Below the pieces are notes generated by a model. The model was given only the letters and a program-made list of their open reading frames with translations, was not told the origin of the DNA and did no database searches. From assembly GCA_024404875.1 (NCBI GenBank), contig JAKSPK010000005.1, forward strand, positions 1 through 64,000: 64,000 nt of DNA, read 5' to 3'. The position numbers and the translations under genes are program-made. Shown piece by piece: positions 20,491-30,010 of this stretch (its first letter is position 1; each line of letters begins with the position of its first letter). This DNA comes from Oscillospiraceae bacterium. Its GTDB lineage: Bacteria; Bacillota; Clostridia; Oscillospirales; Ruminococcaceae.

Positions 20491-21552
20491 ATGGCGAATC
20501 AACATCAGGCGACGGCTGCCGCAGTTCGCACGGCCTACGGACATCGTCTGCGGGCGGCGGAATACCGCGATCTGCTCAATCTGCATTCGGTCGCAGATAT
20601 CGTTTCCTATCTCAAGGAGACCGATGCCTACCGGCCGCTGCTTCAGGGCTTAGAGCCGGCTTATACGCACCGCGGCTATGTCGAAATGCTGCTTAAGCGC
20701 AATCTCTTTACGCAGTGTCTGCATTTTTGCAGTCTGGAGCGTTTGCAGAAAACGCCGTTTTTCCGTTTCTTTATCTATGACTACGAGATCCGCGAGCTTA
20801 TTAAAAAGGTGCAGCTCCTGCCGGCGGGCGATGCGTCGTATATTTCGGCGATGGACGCATGGCTCGGCCCGTACCTGAGCTTTTCGCAGGATGCGCTGGC
20901 GCGTGCGGAAACGCGTGAGGAGATCATCGCGGCCGCGTCACAGACACCCTATGCCGCCGTGATGCAATCGCATTGGCCGGCGGGTGTGGAGAAGCCGGAT
21001 TATACGGCGCTGGAGATCGCTCTGCGCGCCTGCTATCTGGAGCGCATGCTCCGCGAGGCGGAGCAGACCGTCCGCGGCGATGATCTCGACGCGCTGAAAA
21101 AGCTGATTGCGGAACAGATCGACATCATCAATCTCATCAACGCATTCCGTCTGAAGCATACCTTTCATTTGGATACGGACGCGGTAAAGCGGATGATGCT
21201 GCCGGTTCCCGGCAGACTGCCGAAGCGCGTCTGTGAGGAGCTTTATGCGGCGCCGGACGTGCCTTCCTTCCTTGAGGTGCTGCGCACGACACGCTACGGC
21301 CGCATGATGCAGGAGGATATGGGCTTTCTGAAGGATGCCCCGACTTCTGTGCAGCTGGAACATATTTTCCGGAAGCTGCGCTGGCAGAGCGCACGGTCGG
21401 CGCTGCATTTCTCCGGTCATGCTGCGGTCAGTCTCTATGCTGCTCATGTATTGCAGCAGATCGAGACTGAAAATCTGATCCTTATCATTGAGGGCGTGCG
21501 TTACGGCAGATCCGTTGCGGAGCTGCAATCCATGCTGATTACCGATTCGTGA
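20491..21552 (+). CDS. ntpC: V-type ATPase subunit C
   Basis: The 353-residue protein belongs to the V-ATPase C/AC39 family. It is all alpha-helical, with repeated leucine-rich helices and an N-terminal RTAYGHRLRAAEYRDLL segment. It sits between the rotor axle and the membrane ring. It starts 5 nt after the G/H gene, so translation is coupled. Length is normal for the bacterial form. Confidence 0.88.
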   Translation: MANQHQATAAAVRTAYGHRLRAAEYRDLLNLHSVADIVSYLKETDAYRPLLQGLEPAYTHRGYVEMLLKRNLFTQCLHFCSLERLQKTPFFRFFIYDYEIRELIKKVQLLPAGDASYISAMDAWLGPYLSFSQDALARAETREEIIAAASQTPYAAVMQSHWPAGVEKPDYTALEIALRACYLERMLREAEQTVRGDDLDALKKLIAEQIDIINLINAFRLKHTFHLDTDAVKRMMLPVPGRLPKRVCEELYAAPDVPSFLEVLRTTRYGRMMQEDMGFLKDAPTSVQLEHIFRKLRWQSARSALHFSGHAAVSLYAAHVLQQIETENLILIIEGVRYGRSVAELQSMLITDS

Positions 21553-21597
21553 GGAAGCCGGAACGATACCGGCTGATGCACATTTGGAGGTGTTATC

Positions 21598-23559
21598 TTG
21601 TCAATCGAAAAGCTGGAGCTTGTCAGTATCGCAGGCGCAGCATCGAGTCTGAATGAGGCGATCGTCGCCTGTCTGCAAAGCAGGGCGTTTCATATCGAAA
21701 ATGCCGCAAAGCTGCTCGGCAGCGGGGAGGACGGCGGCGCTTCCCATTCGGAAGCTCCCTATGCCGCACCGCTGCGTGCGCTGATGGAATTTGACCTTCG
21801 CCGTGCGAAGATCGACACGGAGCGGGAGCCGCTGCCCGGTGAATTTACGCCGGAGACGATCCTCTCCGAGACAGAGCGCATTGCAGAACGGCTGCGGGAT
21901 GTGCGGGAAAAGCTCGCTGAGACTCGCAAGCAAATCGCGGATTACGGCAGCGCTGCAATCCATCTGAAAAATCTCACCGGCTCTGAACTGGATCTCGGTG
22001 AACTGACAAAATGCAGACATATCGTTTCCCGCTTCGGCAGGATGCCGGAGGAAAATATGCAGAAGCTCGCGTTTTACAGCGATGAAGGCTTTGTCTTTCA
22101 GGCGTATCATACCGAGCATGAATATGTCTGGGGATTCTATTTCGCTGCAAAGGAGCGGATCCTGAATGTCGATGCGATCATGAAAGGATTGCTCTTTGAA
22201 TGCTACGAGCTGCCGAAGGATGTCACCGGTACGCCGGAGCAGGCACTCGCGGAATTGCAGATCAAGCTGACAGAACAAAAATCCGCGCAGGAAGTGCTGG
22301 AGAAGCAGGAAACTGCGATCTATGAGGAGGAAGCCGACCTGCTCGGCCGGATGTACTGCTATGCGAAATATCAGAGCGAAGTCTGGAAGCTGCGCTCACA
22401 GTGCATCGTTACGGATAACAAATTCAGCCTCATGGGATATGTGCCGGTCTCTGAAAAGGAACGCTTCAAAAAGTATATCGGCAATGTGCCGGAGCTGAGC
22501 GTTGTCTATGAGGCTCCGTGGGCGGATTCGAAGCTGCAGCCGCCGGTTCGCCTGAAAAATGGCTGGTTTACAAAGCCGTTCAATATGTTCGTCGAGATGT
22601 ACGGCTTGCCGAATTACAACGGCTACAATCCGACGACCTTCGTGGCAATTACCTATACGCTGCTGTTCGGCCTCATGTTCGGTGACCTCGGCCAGGGACT
22701 TGTCATGGCACTGATCGGTATCTTCCTGCACAAGGTCAAGAAATTCGAGCTTGGCGCGATCATTGCGCGGATCGGATTTTCCAGTGCGTTCTTCGGCGCG
22801 CTGTACGGCTCAGTTTTCGGATTTGAGGAAGCGCTCGATCCGTTATATGAGAAGCTGGGCATTTCGGCTCTGCCGCTGAAGGCGATGGAGAATACGAATA
22901 CAATCATCTTCGGTGCAATCGGCATCGGCGCAGGCATTATCATCATCTCGATGTTCATCAATATCATCGTCAAGATGCGGCGGCGAAATTATGAGGACGG
23001 CGTCTTCGGCAACAACGGTATCGCCGGTTTGGTATTCTTCTGCGGACTGCTGCTGCTGGTGCTGACCTTCATCACAGATCTCACGATTGATCTGCCGATC
23101 ATTGTCATCATGCTGGCACTGCCGCTGCTGCTGATGTTCTTCCGTGAGCCGCTCGGCCACGCGGTCGCACATAAGCCCTATAAAATGCCGGAACTCGGTG
23201 ATTTCATTGCATCGAATTTCTTCGAGTGTTTTGAATTCCTGCTCGGCTATGCGTCCAATACGCTGTCGTTTATCCGTGTGGGCGGCTTCGTCTTTTCGCA
23301 CGCCGGCCTTATGAGCGTCGTCATGATGCTCGCGGATATGATCGGAAGCAACCACAAATCCGTGATCACAGTTGCGATCGGCAACCTGATCGTCATGGGC
23401 ATGGAGGGAATGATCGTCGGCATTCAGGTACTGCGTCTGGAATTCTACGAGATCTTCTCCCGCTGCTATGACGGAGACGGTAAGCCCTTCACCCCGATTT
23501 CGGTCACATTTGATGATTTCAACGAACTGAAGCAGTCTGAACAGACTGCCAATGCATAA
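21598..23559 (+). CDS. ntpI: V-type ATPase membrane subunit I
   Basis: The 653-residue stator subunit has a cytosolic, coiled-coil-rich N-terminal half (to about residue 340) and about seven to eight membrane segments after it. The membrane part contains GLMFGDLGQGL, GFVFSHAGLMS and the FIRVGGFV helix, which holds the essential arginine that works opposite the rotor glutamate. The start is a TTG at 21598 with GGAGG 7 nt upstream; I see no better in-frame start. Confidence 0.95.
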   Translation: MSIEKLELVSIAGAASSLNEAIVACLQSRAFHIENAAKLLGSGEDGGASHSEAPYAAPLRALMEFDLRRAKIDTEREPLPGEFTPETILSETERIAERLRDVREKLAETRKQIADYGSAAIHLKNLTGSELDLGELTKCRHIVSRFGRMPEENMQKLAFYSDEGFVFQAYHTEHEYVWGFYFAAKERILNVDAIMKGLLFECYELPKDVTGTPEQALAELQIKLTEQKSAQEVLEKQETAIYEEEADLLGRMYCYAKYQSEVWKLRSQCIVTDNKFSLMGYVPVSEKERFKKYIGNVPELSVVYEAPWADSKLQPPVRLKNGWFTKPFNMFVEMYGLPNYNGYNPTTFVAITYTLLFGLMFGDLGQGLVMALIGIFLHKVKKFELGAIIARIGFSSAFFGALYGSVFGFEEALDPLYEKLGISALPLKAMENTNTIIFGAIGIGAGIIIISMFINIIVKMRRRNYEDGVFGNNGIAGLVFFCGLLLLVLTFITDLTIDLPIIVIMLALPLLLMFFREPLGHAVAHKPYKMPELGDFIASNFFECFEFLLGYASNTLSFIRVGGFVFSHAGLMSVVMMLADMIGSNHKSVITVAIGNLIVMGMEGMIVGIQVLRLEFYEIFSRCYDGDGKPFTPISVTFDDFNELKQSEQTANA

Positions 23560-23583
23560 TACAAATATTAGGAGGTAAAATCC

Positions 23584-24033
23584 ATGTCTGGTATTGAAAT
23601 TGCGGAACTGATCCTGCTGCCGCTCGGTGTAACGGCACTGCTCACACTGCCGGTTCTGGCGGCAATCAAAAAGAAGAATCCGGGTAAATCCATGCGTCGC
23701 GCCATGCTGACGAATCTCTGTGCATTTGGCGCAGTGCTGCTCTGCGCAGTCATCCTGCCGCTCGGCGGCTTCGCATCGGCGGATGAGACTGAGGAAGCGG
23801 TAAACGCCGTAGCGAATTCCGCTGCTGGTCTCGGCTATCTTGCTGCTGCAATCTCGGTCGGCATTGGCTGTATCGGAAGTGGTATCGCCGTTGGTCATGC
23901 TGCTCCTGCCGCAATCGGTGCGCTTGCTGAGGAGCCGAAATCTTTCGCAAAAGCGCTGATCTTCGTTGCGCTTGGTGAAGGTATCTCGATCTTCGGCCTG
24001 CTGGTCGCAATCATGATCCTCGGAAAGCTGTAA
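23584..24033 (+). CDS. ntpK: V-type ATPase rotor subunit K (c-ring)
   Basis: The 149-residue proteolipid has four hydrophobic segments. The C-terminal pair (about 78-105 and 124-148) is a typical c-subunit hairpin with the glycine-rich SVGIGCIGSGIAVG helix and the ion-binding glutamate in VALGEGISIFG (about 134). The N-terminal pair (PLGVTALLTLPVLAAI and a helix ending LPLGGFASA) does not look like a second c hairpin and has no membrane glutamate. Helix 3 has no obvious Gln ligand and the residue after the Glu is Gly, so I lean to H+ rather than Na+ coupling; this is inference. The RBS is AGGAGG, and its stop overlaps the next start (TAATG). Confidence 0.93.
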   Translation: MSGIEIAELILLPLGVTALLTLPVLAAIKKKNPGKSMRRAMLTNLCAFGAVLLCAVILPLGGFASADETEEAVNAVANSAAGLGYLAAAISVGIGCIGSGIAVGHAAPAAIGALAEEPKSFAKALIFVALGEGISIFGLLVAIMILGKL

Positions 24034-24341
24034 TGCGCTGTTGGGTCATCAGTGACAATACCGACACTGTCATGGGAATGCGGCTGGCCGGTGTTGAGGG
24101 CGAGGTCGTCCACGAACGCGAACAGACGATCGACGCACTGCGAAAGGCGATGCGTACGGAAGATACTGCGGTCGTTATGATCACAGAGAAGCTCGCTGCA
24201 CTCTGCGGCGCGGAGGTGCAGGAATTCAAGGAGCACACGGCGCTTCCGTTGGTCGTCATCATTCCCGACCGCCACGGCACTTCGGATATGACCGCTGCCA
24301 TTTCGCGGTATCTGGCGGAGACGGTCGGTATCCACATCTGA
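24033..24341 (+). CDS. V-type ATPase subunit F
   Basis: The 102-residue protein fits subunit F of the central rotor: a short Rossmann-like fold starting MRCWVISDNTDTVMGMRLAGV, with VVMITEKLAA and PLVVIIPDRHG. It shares one base with the stop codon of the K gene (TAATG at 24031-24035). The position between K and E matches other clostridial V-ATPase operons. Confidence 0.92.
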   Translation: MRCWVISDNTDTVMGMRLAGVEGEVVHEREQTIDALRKAMRTEDTAVVMITEKLAALCGAEVQEFKEHTALPLVVIIPDRHGTSDMTAAISRYLAETVGIHI

Positions 24342-24389
24342 CATTAACCGCGGGGCGGCGCATAGAGCTGTCCGATTGGAGTAAAAAAC

Positions 24390-24980
24390 ATGGATGCAAA
24401 TCAGAGACTCATGCAGTTTATGGAGGCGGTCAGCCGCAGCACAGACGCTAAGGTTCTGAAGGCAGAGCAGACGGCTGCGGAGGAGGCCGAGCAGATCCTG
24501 CTGGAAGCAGACAGGAAATGCCGCGCTGATTCTGAAGAGACGCTTGCTGCCGCAGAAGCGCGGATCGCCTCGACCTATCAGAAGCGGATGTCGCAGATCG
24601 GCTTTGAGGGGCGGACTGCGTTCCTTGGCAGACGGCAGATGCTCTTGATGCAGCTTTTCGGAGAGCTGCGTGAAAAGCTCACGGCATTCACCGCCTCGGC
24701 GGACTATCTGCCGTGGATGAAAAAGCTGCTGGCGGATGCGGCACCGGAGGACGGTACCGAGATCCTGCTGCGAGAGAGCGACCTTGCACTGAAGCCAGAG
24801 CTGGAAAAGACCGTTTCTGCAAAGCTCAGCTTCCGTGCGGATCCTGCGATCCGGCTAGGCGGACTTTCCATGCTGTCGGCAGACGGCAGAAGGTGTCGGA
24901 ACCATACGCTCGACGAAGCCTATGCATCGCAGCTGCGCAATTTCTATCGTAATCATAAAATCGGCGGGGGTGACAAGTGA
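24390..24980 (+). CDS. ntpE: V-type ATPase subunit E
   Basis: The 196-residue peripheral-stalk subunit starts with a long charged helix (about 1-90, with AEEAEQILLEADRKC) and ends in a small globular domain with the typical GGLSMLSADGR segment near residue 155. It pairs with the G/H subunit. It begins 48 nt after subunit F, and its stop overlaps the start of subunit A (TGATG). Confidence 0.9.
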   Translation: MDANQRLMQFMEAVSRSTDAKVLKAEQTAAEEAEQILLEADRKCRADSEETLAAAEARIASTYQKRMSQIGFEGRTAFLGRRQMLLMQLFGELREKLTAFTASADYLPWMKKLLADAAPEDGTEILLRESDLALKPELEKTVSAKLSFRADPAIRLGGLSMLSADGRRCRNHTLDEAYASQLRNFYRNHKIGGGDK

Positions 24981-26764
24981 TGCAGACGCAAAATCAACAG
25001 CCTGTGATCTACAGCGTCAACGGTCCTGTTGTCAAGATCCGCAATACAAATGTCTTTTCGATGATGGAGATGGTCTATGTCGGACAGCGCCGTCTGATCG
25101 GCGAGGTTATCGGCCTGACCGACCTCGAAACGACGATTCAGGTGTACGAAAGCACATCCGGTCTGCAAACCGGAGAGCCGGTCGAGCCGACGGGCGCACC
25201 GATGTCGGTCACGCTCGGCCCTGGCATACTTACGAATATCTTTGACGGAATTGAGCGTCCGCTGCGGGCGCTTGAACAGGCATCGGGCGCATTTATCGGA
25301 GACGGACTGGCCGTTCCGGTACTAAATGAGGAAAAAGAATACGATGTCGATATCAAGGTGACAAAAGGAACGGTACTTCAGCCCGGAGAGGCATATGCCT
25401 CCTGTCAGGAAACTTCTGCGATCCTGCATCTCTGCATGGTTCCGCCGAATCTTTCCGGCAAAGTCACATACGCTGCGCCGGACGGCAAATACCGGATTCA
25501 TGATGAGATCGTACGCATTGTGGATGCAGCCGGAAAAGAACATTCTCTGACGCTTTGTCAGAAGTGGCCGATCCGCCGTGCAAGACCGGCGGCAAAGCGT
25601 CTTGCGCCTTCGCGCCCGATGATCACCGGACAGCGTGTCCTTGATACGCTCTTTCCGATCGCGCGAGGCGGTACGGCGGCGATTCCCGGCGGCTTCGGTA
25701 CAGGCAAGACCATGACGCAGCATCAGATTGCGAAGTGGTGCGATGCGGATATTATCGTTTATATCGGCTGCGGCGAGCGCGGTAATGAGATGACACAGGT
25801 TTTGGAGGAATTCACGGCGCTGAAAGACCCGCGAACGGGCAAATCCCTCATGGAGCGCACCGTGCTGATCGCCAATACCTCGAATATGCCGGTTGCGGCG
25901 CGTGAAGCGTCGATCTATACCGGCATCACGCTGGCGGAATATTACCGTGATATGGGTTATCATATCGCGATCATGGCAGACTCGACCTCACGCTGGGCGG
26001 AGGCGCTGCGTGAGATCTCCGGCCGTCTGGAAGAGATGCCGGCAGAGGAGGGCTATCCTGCCTATTTGCCCTCGCGTCTTTCGGAATTCTATGAGCGCAC
26101 GGGTGCCTATGAAACGCTCAACGGCAGAGAGGGCAGCGTGACTGTTATCGGTGCTGTCTCGCCGCAGGGTTCGGATTTTTCAGAGCCGGTCACGCAGAAT
26201 ACGCGCCGCTTCGTGCGCTGCTTCTGGGGACTGGACAAGGCACTGGCCTATGCGCGTCACTATCCGGCGATCAACTGGACTATGAGCTACAGCGAATATC
26301 TTGATGATCTTGCACGCTATTATGAATCGAAGGTCGATCCGAAATTCAATGAATACCGCACAGAGATCAGCGCACTGCTGAAAGAGGAGCAGTCCCTCAT
26401 GGACATTGTACGCCTGATCGGCTCGGATGTTCTGCCGGAAGATCAGAAGCTTGTCATTGAGATCGCAAGACTGATCCGCGTCGGCTTCCTCCAGCAGAAC
26501 GCCTATCACGCGGAGGATACTTATGTACCGCTCGACAAGCAATTCCGGATGATGGAGCTGATTCTCCATGTTTTCCACCGGACAAAGGAGCTGATTGCGG
26601 AACATATCCCGCTTGAAGCGATCCGGGAGAGCGGGATATTTGAGACTGTCATCAAGGTGAAGTATGACATCCCGAACCGGCAGCTGGAGCGCTTTGATAC
26701 GCTGACGCAGCAGATCGACGGGATTCTCGACGGCCTGCGCCGTAAGAAAAAGGAGGTGCTGTAA
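24980..26764 (+). CDS. ntpA: V-type ATPase catalytic subunit A
   Basis: The 594-residue catalytic subunit carries the A-type features: an N-terminal barrel with NGPVVKI, the non-homologous bulge (about 110-190), and the P-loop GGFGTGKT at about 236-243, where most relatives have GPFGSGKT. It also has the GERGNEM segment and [30 protein letters not shown]. It hydrolyses or makes ATP at the A/B interface of the cytosolic head. I start it at the ATG at 24980, which overlaps the subunit E stop; a GTG one codon upstream is possible. Confidence 0.97.
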   Translation: MQTQNQQPVIYSVNGPVVKIRNTNVFSMMEMVYVGQRRLIGEVIGLTDLETTIQVYESTSGLQTGEPVEPTGAPMSVTLGPGILTNIFDGIERPLRALEQASGAFIGDGLAVPVLNEEKEYDVDIKVTKGTVLQPGEAYASCQETSAILHLCMVPPNLSGKVTYAAPDGKYRIHDEIVRIVDAAGKEHSLTLCQKWPIRRARPAAKRLAPSRPMITGQRVLDTLFPIARGGTAAIPGGFGTGKTMTQHQIAKWCDADIIVYIGCGERGNEMTQVLEEFTALKDPRTGKSLMERTVLIANTSNMPVAAREASIYTGITLAEYYRDMGYHIAIMADSTSRWAEALREISGRLEEMPAEEGYPAYLPSRLSEFYERTGAYETLNGREGSVTVIGAVSPQGSDFSEPVTQNTRRFVRCFWGLDKALAYARHYPAINWTMSYSEYLDDLARYYESKVDPKFNEYRTEISALLKEEQSLMDIVRLIGSDVLPEDQKLVIEIARLIRVGFLQQNAYHAEDTYVPLDKQFRMMELILHVFHRTKELIAEHIPLEAIRESGIFETVIKVKYDIPNRQLERFDTLTQQIDGILDGLRRKKKEVL

Positions 26765-26767
26765 CCG

Positions 26768-28177
26768 ATGAGCCTACAGTATTTCGGGCTTCACAGCATC
26801 AGCGGCTCGCTGGTCATTCTCGATCATGTTGAGGGTGCACAGTTTGACGAAATGGCACGCATCGTTCTGGATGACGGTACCGAGCGTACCGGCAGAGTGG
26901 CGATGCTCGAAGGCGATAAGGCAGTTTTGCAGGTCTTTGAGGGCACCCACGGTCTTTCGCTGACGAATACCCGCACGCAGTTCACCGGCAGGCCTATGGA
27001 GATGCCGCTTTCGGGCGATCTGCTCGGCCGCGTCTTTACCGGTGCAGGCAGACCGGCGGACGGCCTCGGCGAGGTCATGGCGGAGAAATTTGCGGATATT
27101 AACGGTGCTCCGTTGAATCCGGTTTCGCGGCAGTATCCGCGCAATTTCATCCAGACCGGCATTTCCTCGATTGACTGTCTGATGACGCTGATCCGCGGAC
27201 AGAAGCTGCCGATTTTCTCAGGTACCGGTCTATCGCATAACAAGCTTGCTGTGCAGATCGTACAGCAGGCACAGATCGCGAAGGATTCCGGATCAGAATT
27301 CGCTGTCGTATTTGCGGCAATGGGCATCCAGAATGATGTTGCGGATTTCTTCCGCCGGAGCTTTGCGGAAAGCGGCGTTTTGCAGAATGTCGTGATGTTC
27401 CTCAATCTCGCAAATGATCCGATCGTTGAGCGCATCATCACACCTCGCTGTGCACTGACAGCTGCGGAGTATCTCGCCTACGAAAAGCATATGCATATCC
27501 TTGTCGTTATGACGGATATGACGGCCTATGCGGAAGCGCTTCGCGAATTTTCGTCCTCGAAGGGCGAGATTCCTGGCAGAAAGGGCTTTCCGGGCTATCT
27601 CTATTCCGATCTGGCTTCGCTCTATGAGCGTGCAGGCATCATCGAGGGCATTGAGGGCAGCGTGACGCAGCTCCCGATCCTGACGATGCCAAATGATGAC
27701 ATCACACATCCTGTTCCTGACCTGACCGGTTATATCACCGAGGGACAGATCGTTCTGGACAGAGGTCTGGAGCAGGGCGGCGTTTATCCGCCGATCTCAG
27801 TGCTGCCGTCGCTTTCCCGTTTGATGAAGGACGGCATCGGTGAGGGTTATACGCGGGCGGATCATTCTGCCTGTGCAAACCAGCTTTTTGCGTCCTATGC
27901 GCAGGTGCAGGATGCGCGTTCGCTCGCATCGGTCATCGGTGAGGAAGAGCTTTCCGCGCTGGATAAGCAGTATCTCACCTTCGGCCGGTACTTCGAGAAG
28001 TGCTTCCTGACGCAGCGCTTTGATGAGAACCGCTCGATGGAGGAAACGCTGGATCTGGGCTGGATGTTGCTTTCGCTGCTGCCGAAATCTGCGCTTGACC
28101 GCGTGGACGATCAGATGCTGAATGCGCATTATGATCCGGAGGCGGCGCAGGCATTGATCGAAAAGACGGAGGCGTGA
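26768..28177 (+). CDS. ntpB: V-type ATPase regulatory subunit B
   Basis: The 469-residue non-catalytic head subunit has FSGTGLSHNKLAVQI (about 157-171) where subunit A has its P-loop, the normal difference between B and A. MTDMTAYAEALREFSSSKGEIPGRKGFPGYLYSDLASLYERAG is the conserved core block near residue 250. It forms the alternating head ring with subunit A. It begins 3 nt after subunit A, and its RBS AGGAGGTG overlaps the end of that gene. Confidence 0.97.
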   Translation: MSLQYFGLHSISGSLVILDHVEGAQFDEMARIVLDDGTERTGRVAMLEGDKAVLQVFEGTHGLSLTNTRTQFTGRPMEMPLSGDLLGRVFTGAGRPADGLGEVMAEKFADINGAPLNPVSRQYPRNFIQTGISSIDCLMTLIRGQKLPIFSGTGLSHNKLAVQIVQQAQIAKDSGSEFAVVFAAMGIQNDVADFFRRSFAESGVLQNVVMFLNLANDPIVERIITPRCALTAAEYLAYEKHMHILVVMTDMTAYAEALREFSSSKGEIPGRKGFPGYLYSDLASLYERAGIIEGIEGSVTQLPILTMPNDDITHPVPDLTGYITEGQIVLDRGLEQGGVYPPISVLPSLSRLMKDGIGEGYTRADHSACANQLFASYAQVQDARSLASVIGEEELSALDKQYLTFGRYFEKCFLTQRFDENRSMEETLDLGWMLLSLLPKSALDRVDDQMLNAHYDPEAAQALIEKTEA

Positions 28178-28178
28178 T

Positions 28179-28790
28179 GTGGCAAATCAGGTATTTCCGA
28201 CCAAGGGCAATCTGATCGCGGCGAAGCGTTCTCTGAAGCTGGCAAAGCTCGGTTATGATCTCATGGATCGTAAGCGCAATGTGCTGATCCGCGAGCTGAT
28301 GCAGCTTGTGGAGCGCGCAAAGCAGCTTCGCGGCTCAATCGAGGAGACTTACCGCATCGCCTACCGCACACTGGAAGAAGCGAATATTACCCTCGGCGTG
28401 ATCGACCGCTTTGCGTACACAGTGCCGATCGACGACTGTATTGAGATCAGCACGCGCTCGGTCATGGGCGTGGAAATCCCCATGGTCAGCTATCCGGAGG
28501 AGATTCGGCAGGAGGTGCCTTACGGATTTCTGGATACGAATGTGCAGCTGGATGAAGCCTATGCAGCATTTTGCCGTGTCAAGACAATGACGCTGATGCT
28601 TGCGGAGGTGGACAGCGGTGTGTTCCGGCTCGCAACGGCGATCCAGGCGACACAGCGCCGTGCAAATGCGCTGAAAAATGTGCTGATTCCGCGCTATTCG
28701 GAGATTATCCGTATGATATCGGATGCGCTTGAAGATAAGGAACGCGAAGAGTTCACCCGTATGAAGATCATCAAGGCGACCAAGAAATGA
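28179..28790 (+). CDS. ntpD: V-type ATPase subunit D
   Basis: The 203-residue central-axle subunit has the family's long antiparallel coiled coil: an N-terminal helix starting PTKGNLIAAKRSLKLAKLGYDLMDRKRNVL and a C-terminal helix with RRANALKNVLIPRY. It turns inside the A3B3 head. The start is GTG at 28179, with GGAGG 6 nt upstream and only 1 nt after the B stop. It is the last gene of the nine-gene operon. Confidence 0.95.
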   Translation: MANQVFPTKGNLIAAKRSLKLAKLGYDLMDRKRNVLIRELMQLVERAKQLRGSIEETYRIAYRTLEEANITLGVIDRFAYTVPIDDCIEISTRSVMGVEIPMVSYPEEIRQEVPYGFLDTNVQLDEAYAAFCRVKTMTLMLAEVDSGVFRLATAIQATQRRANALKNVLIPRYSEIIRMISDALEDKEREEFTRMKIIKATKK

Positions 28791-28834
28791 GCTATACAAA
28801 TGCAACAGTATGACGGGCAACGCTCGTCTGCAAA

Positions 28835-28872
28835 GCGCGCCGCTTTTCGTGAACAGTTCACTGGCGGCGCGC
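28835..28872. repeat. GC-rich inverted repeat after the V-ATPase operon
   Basis: GCGCGCCGC (28835-28843) pairs perfectly with GCGGCGCGC (28864-28872), and the loop holds a smaller TGAAC/GTTCA pair. There is no T-run, so it is either a weak terminator for the V-ATPase operon or part of the aguB leader. No convincing promoter was found in 28791-29023. Confidence 0.5.
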
Positions 28873-29023
28873 AGACTTTAGGCAACACCGTATAAAGCCT
28901 GCCCGACGGTTTGGCAGCATAATTGCTTTGTTCGATATTGCCTTCATTTCAGTATGGGATGGACAAATGCGCAAAGCAAAAGAAGATAAAGTGACTGCCG
29001 ACATTGCAACAGGAGGTAAAAGA

Positions 29024-29905
29024 ATGAGCAGAATTGTTACTGCGGCTGCTGTGCAGATGCAATGCAGCACCGATCCAGCTGAGAGTCTCCGCACGGCTGA
29101 GCGCCTCATCCGGCAAGCTGCCGCAGACGGCGCACAGATTATCCTGCTGCCGGAACTGTTTGAGCGGCAGTATTTCTGTCAAGAGCGCCGCTATGATTAT
29201 TACGCATTTGCGCAGAAAACGGAAGAAAACCCAGCGGTTCGGCGCTGCATGGAGCTGAGTCGCGAGCTGGGCGTTGTTTTGCCGGTCAGCTTCTATGAGC
29301 GCGAAGGCAGCCGGCTGTTTAACTCGGTTGCGGTCGTTGATGCGGATGGTACACTGCTCGGAGTCTACCGCAAAACACACATCCCCGATGACCATTACTA
29401 CCAGGAGAAATTCTATTTTACGCCCGGTAATACCGGCTTCCGGACATGGAAAACGCGGTTTGGTGTGATCGGCGTGGGCATTTGCTGGGATCAATGGTTC
29501 CCGGAGACGGCGCGTTCGCTTGTGCTGAATGGCGCGGAGCTGCTGTTTTATCCGACGGCGATCGGTTCTGAACCGATCCTGGAGACCGACAGCGAACCGC
29601 ATTGGCGCACCTGTATGCAGGGGCATTCTGCCTGCAATATCACGCCGGTCATTGCGGCGAACCGTATCGGGCTGGAACGCGTAAGCCCCTGCCCGGAGAA
29701 CGGGATGCAGGAATCCGCGCTTCAATTTTACGGTTCCTCGTTCATGACGAATGAGACGGGGCAGATCATCGCGCAGGCAAACCGCACATCGGAAACAGTG
29801 CTGATGCAGTCCTATGATCTCGATGCGGTTGCGCAGATGAAGCTTGACTGGGGACTCTTCCGTGATCGCCGTCCGCATTGCTACGGCGATATCGCTGCGA
29901 GATAG
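29024..29905 (+). CDS. aguB: N-carbamoylputrescine amidase
   Basis: The 293-residue nitrilase-superfamily enzyme converts N-carbamoylputrescine to putrescine in polyamine synthesis from agmatine. The catalytic Glu-Lys-Cys triad is in LLPELFE (about residue 44), YRKTHIP (about 118) and GICWDQWFPE (Cys about 154). FERQYFCQ and DHYYQEKFYFTPG are typical of AguB rather than of other nitrilases. The ATG at 29024 is set by AGGAGGTAAAAGA just upstream. The usual partner, agmatine deiminase (aguA), is not adjacent and must lie elsewhere if present. Confidence 0.93.
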   Translation: MSRIVTAAAVQMQCSTDPAESLRTAERLIRQAAADGAQIILLPELFERQYFCQERRYDYYAFAQKTEENPAVRRCMELSRELGVVLPVSFYEREGSRLFNSVAVVDADGTLLGVYRKTHIPDDHYYQEKFYFTPGNTGFRTWKTRFGVIGVGICWDQWFPETARSLVLNGAELLFYPTAIGSEPILETDSEPHWRTCMQGHSACNITPVIAANRIGLERVSPCPENGMQESALQFYGSSFMTNETGQIIAQANRTSETVLMQSYDLDAVAQMKLDWGLFRDRRPHCYGDIAAR

Positions 29906-29971
29906 GCGAGAAACTGCGCCGGTGATTGGCGTAAGTTACAGATACGTCTGTATGTTTTGTTTATAGACGCA

Positions 29972-30010
29972 AAAAACGCGTCCGTACTTGCTGTACGGGC
30001 GCGTTTGTTT
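29972..30010. terminator. Bidirectional terminator after aguB
   Basis: AAACGCGTCCGTAC (29974-29987) pairs with GTACGGGCGCGTTT (29993-30006) around a 5-nt loop, with A- and T-runs on either side. It lies between the convergent aguB and ART-like genes and reaches the stop codon of the latter. Confidence 0.88.

Noticed and set aside
22843..23898. 351-codon minus-strand frame within the V-ATPase operon
   Set aside because: It crosses the end of subunit I and the start of subunit K, is highly charged with no domain, and has no ribosome binding site.
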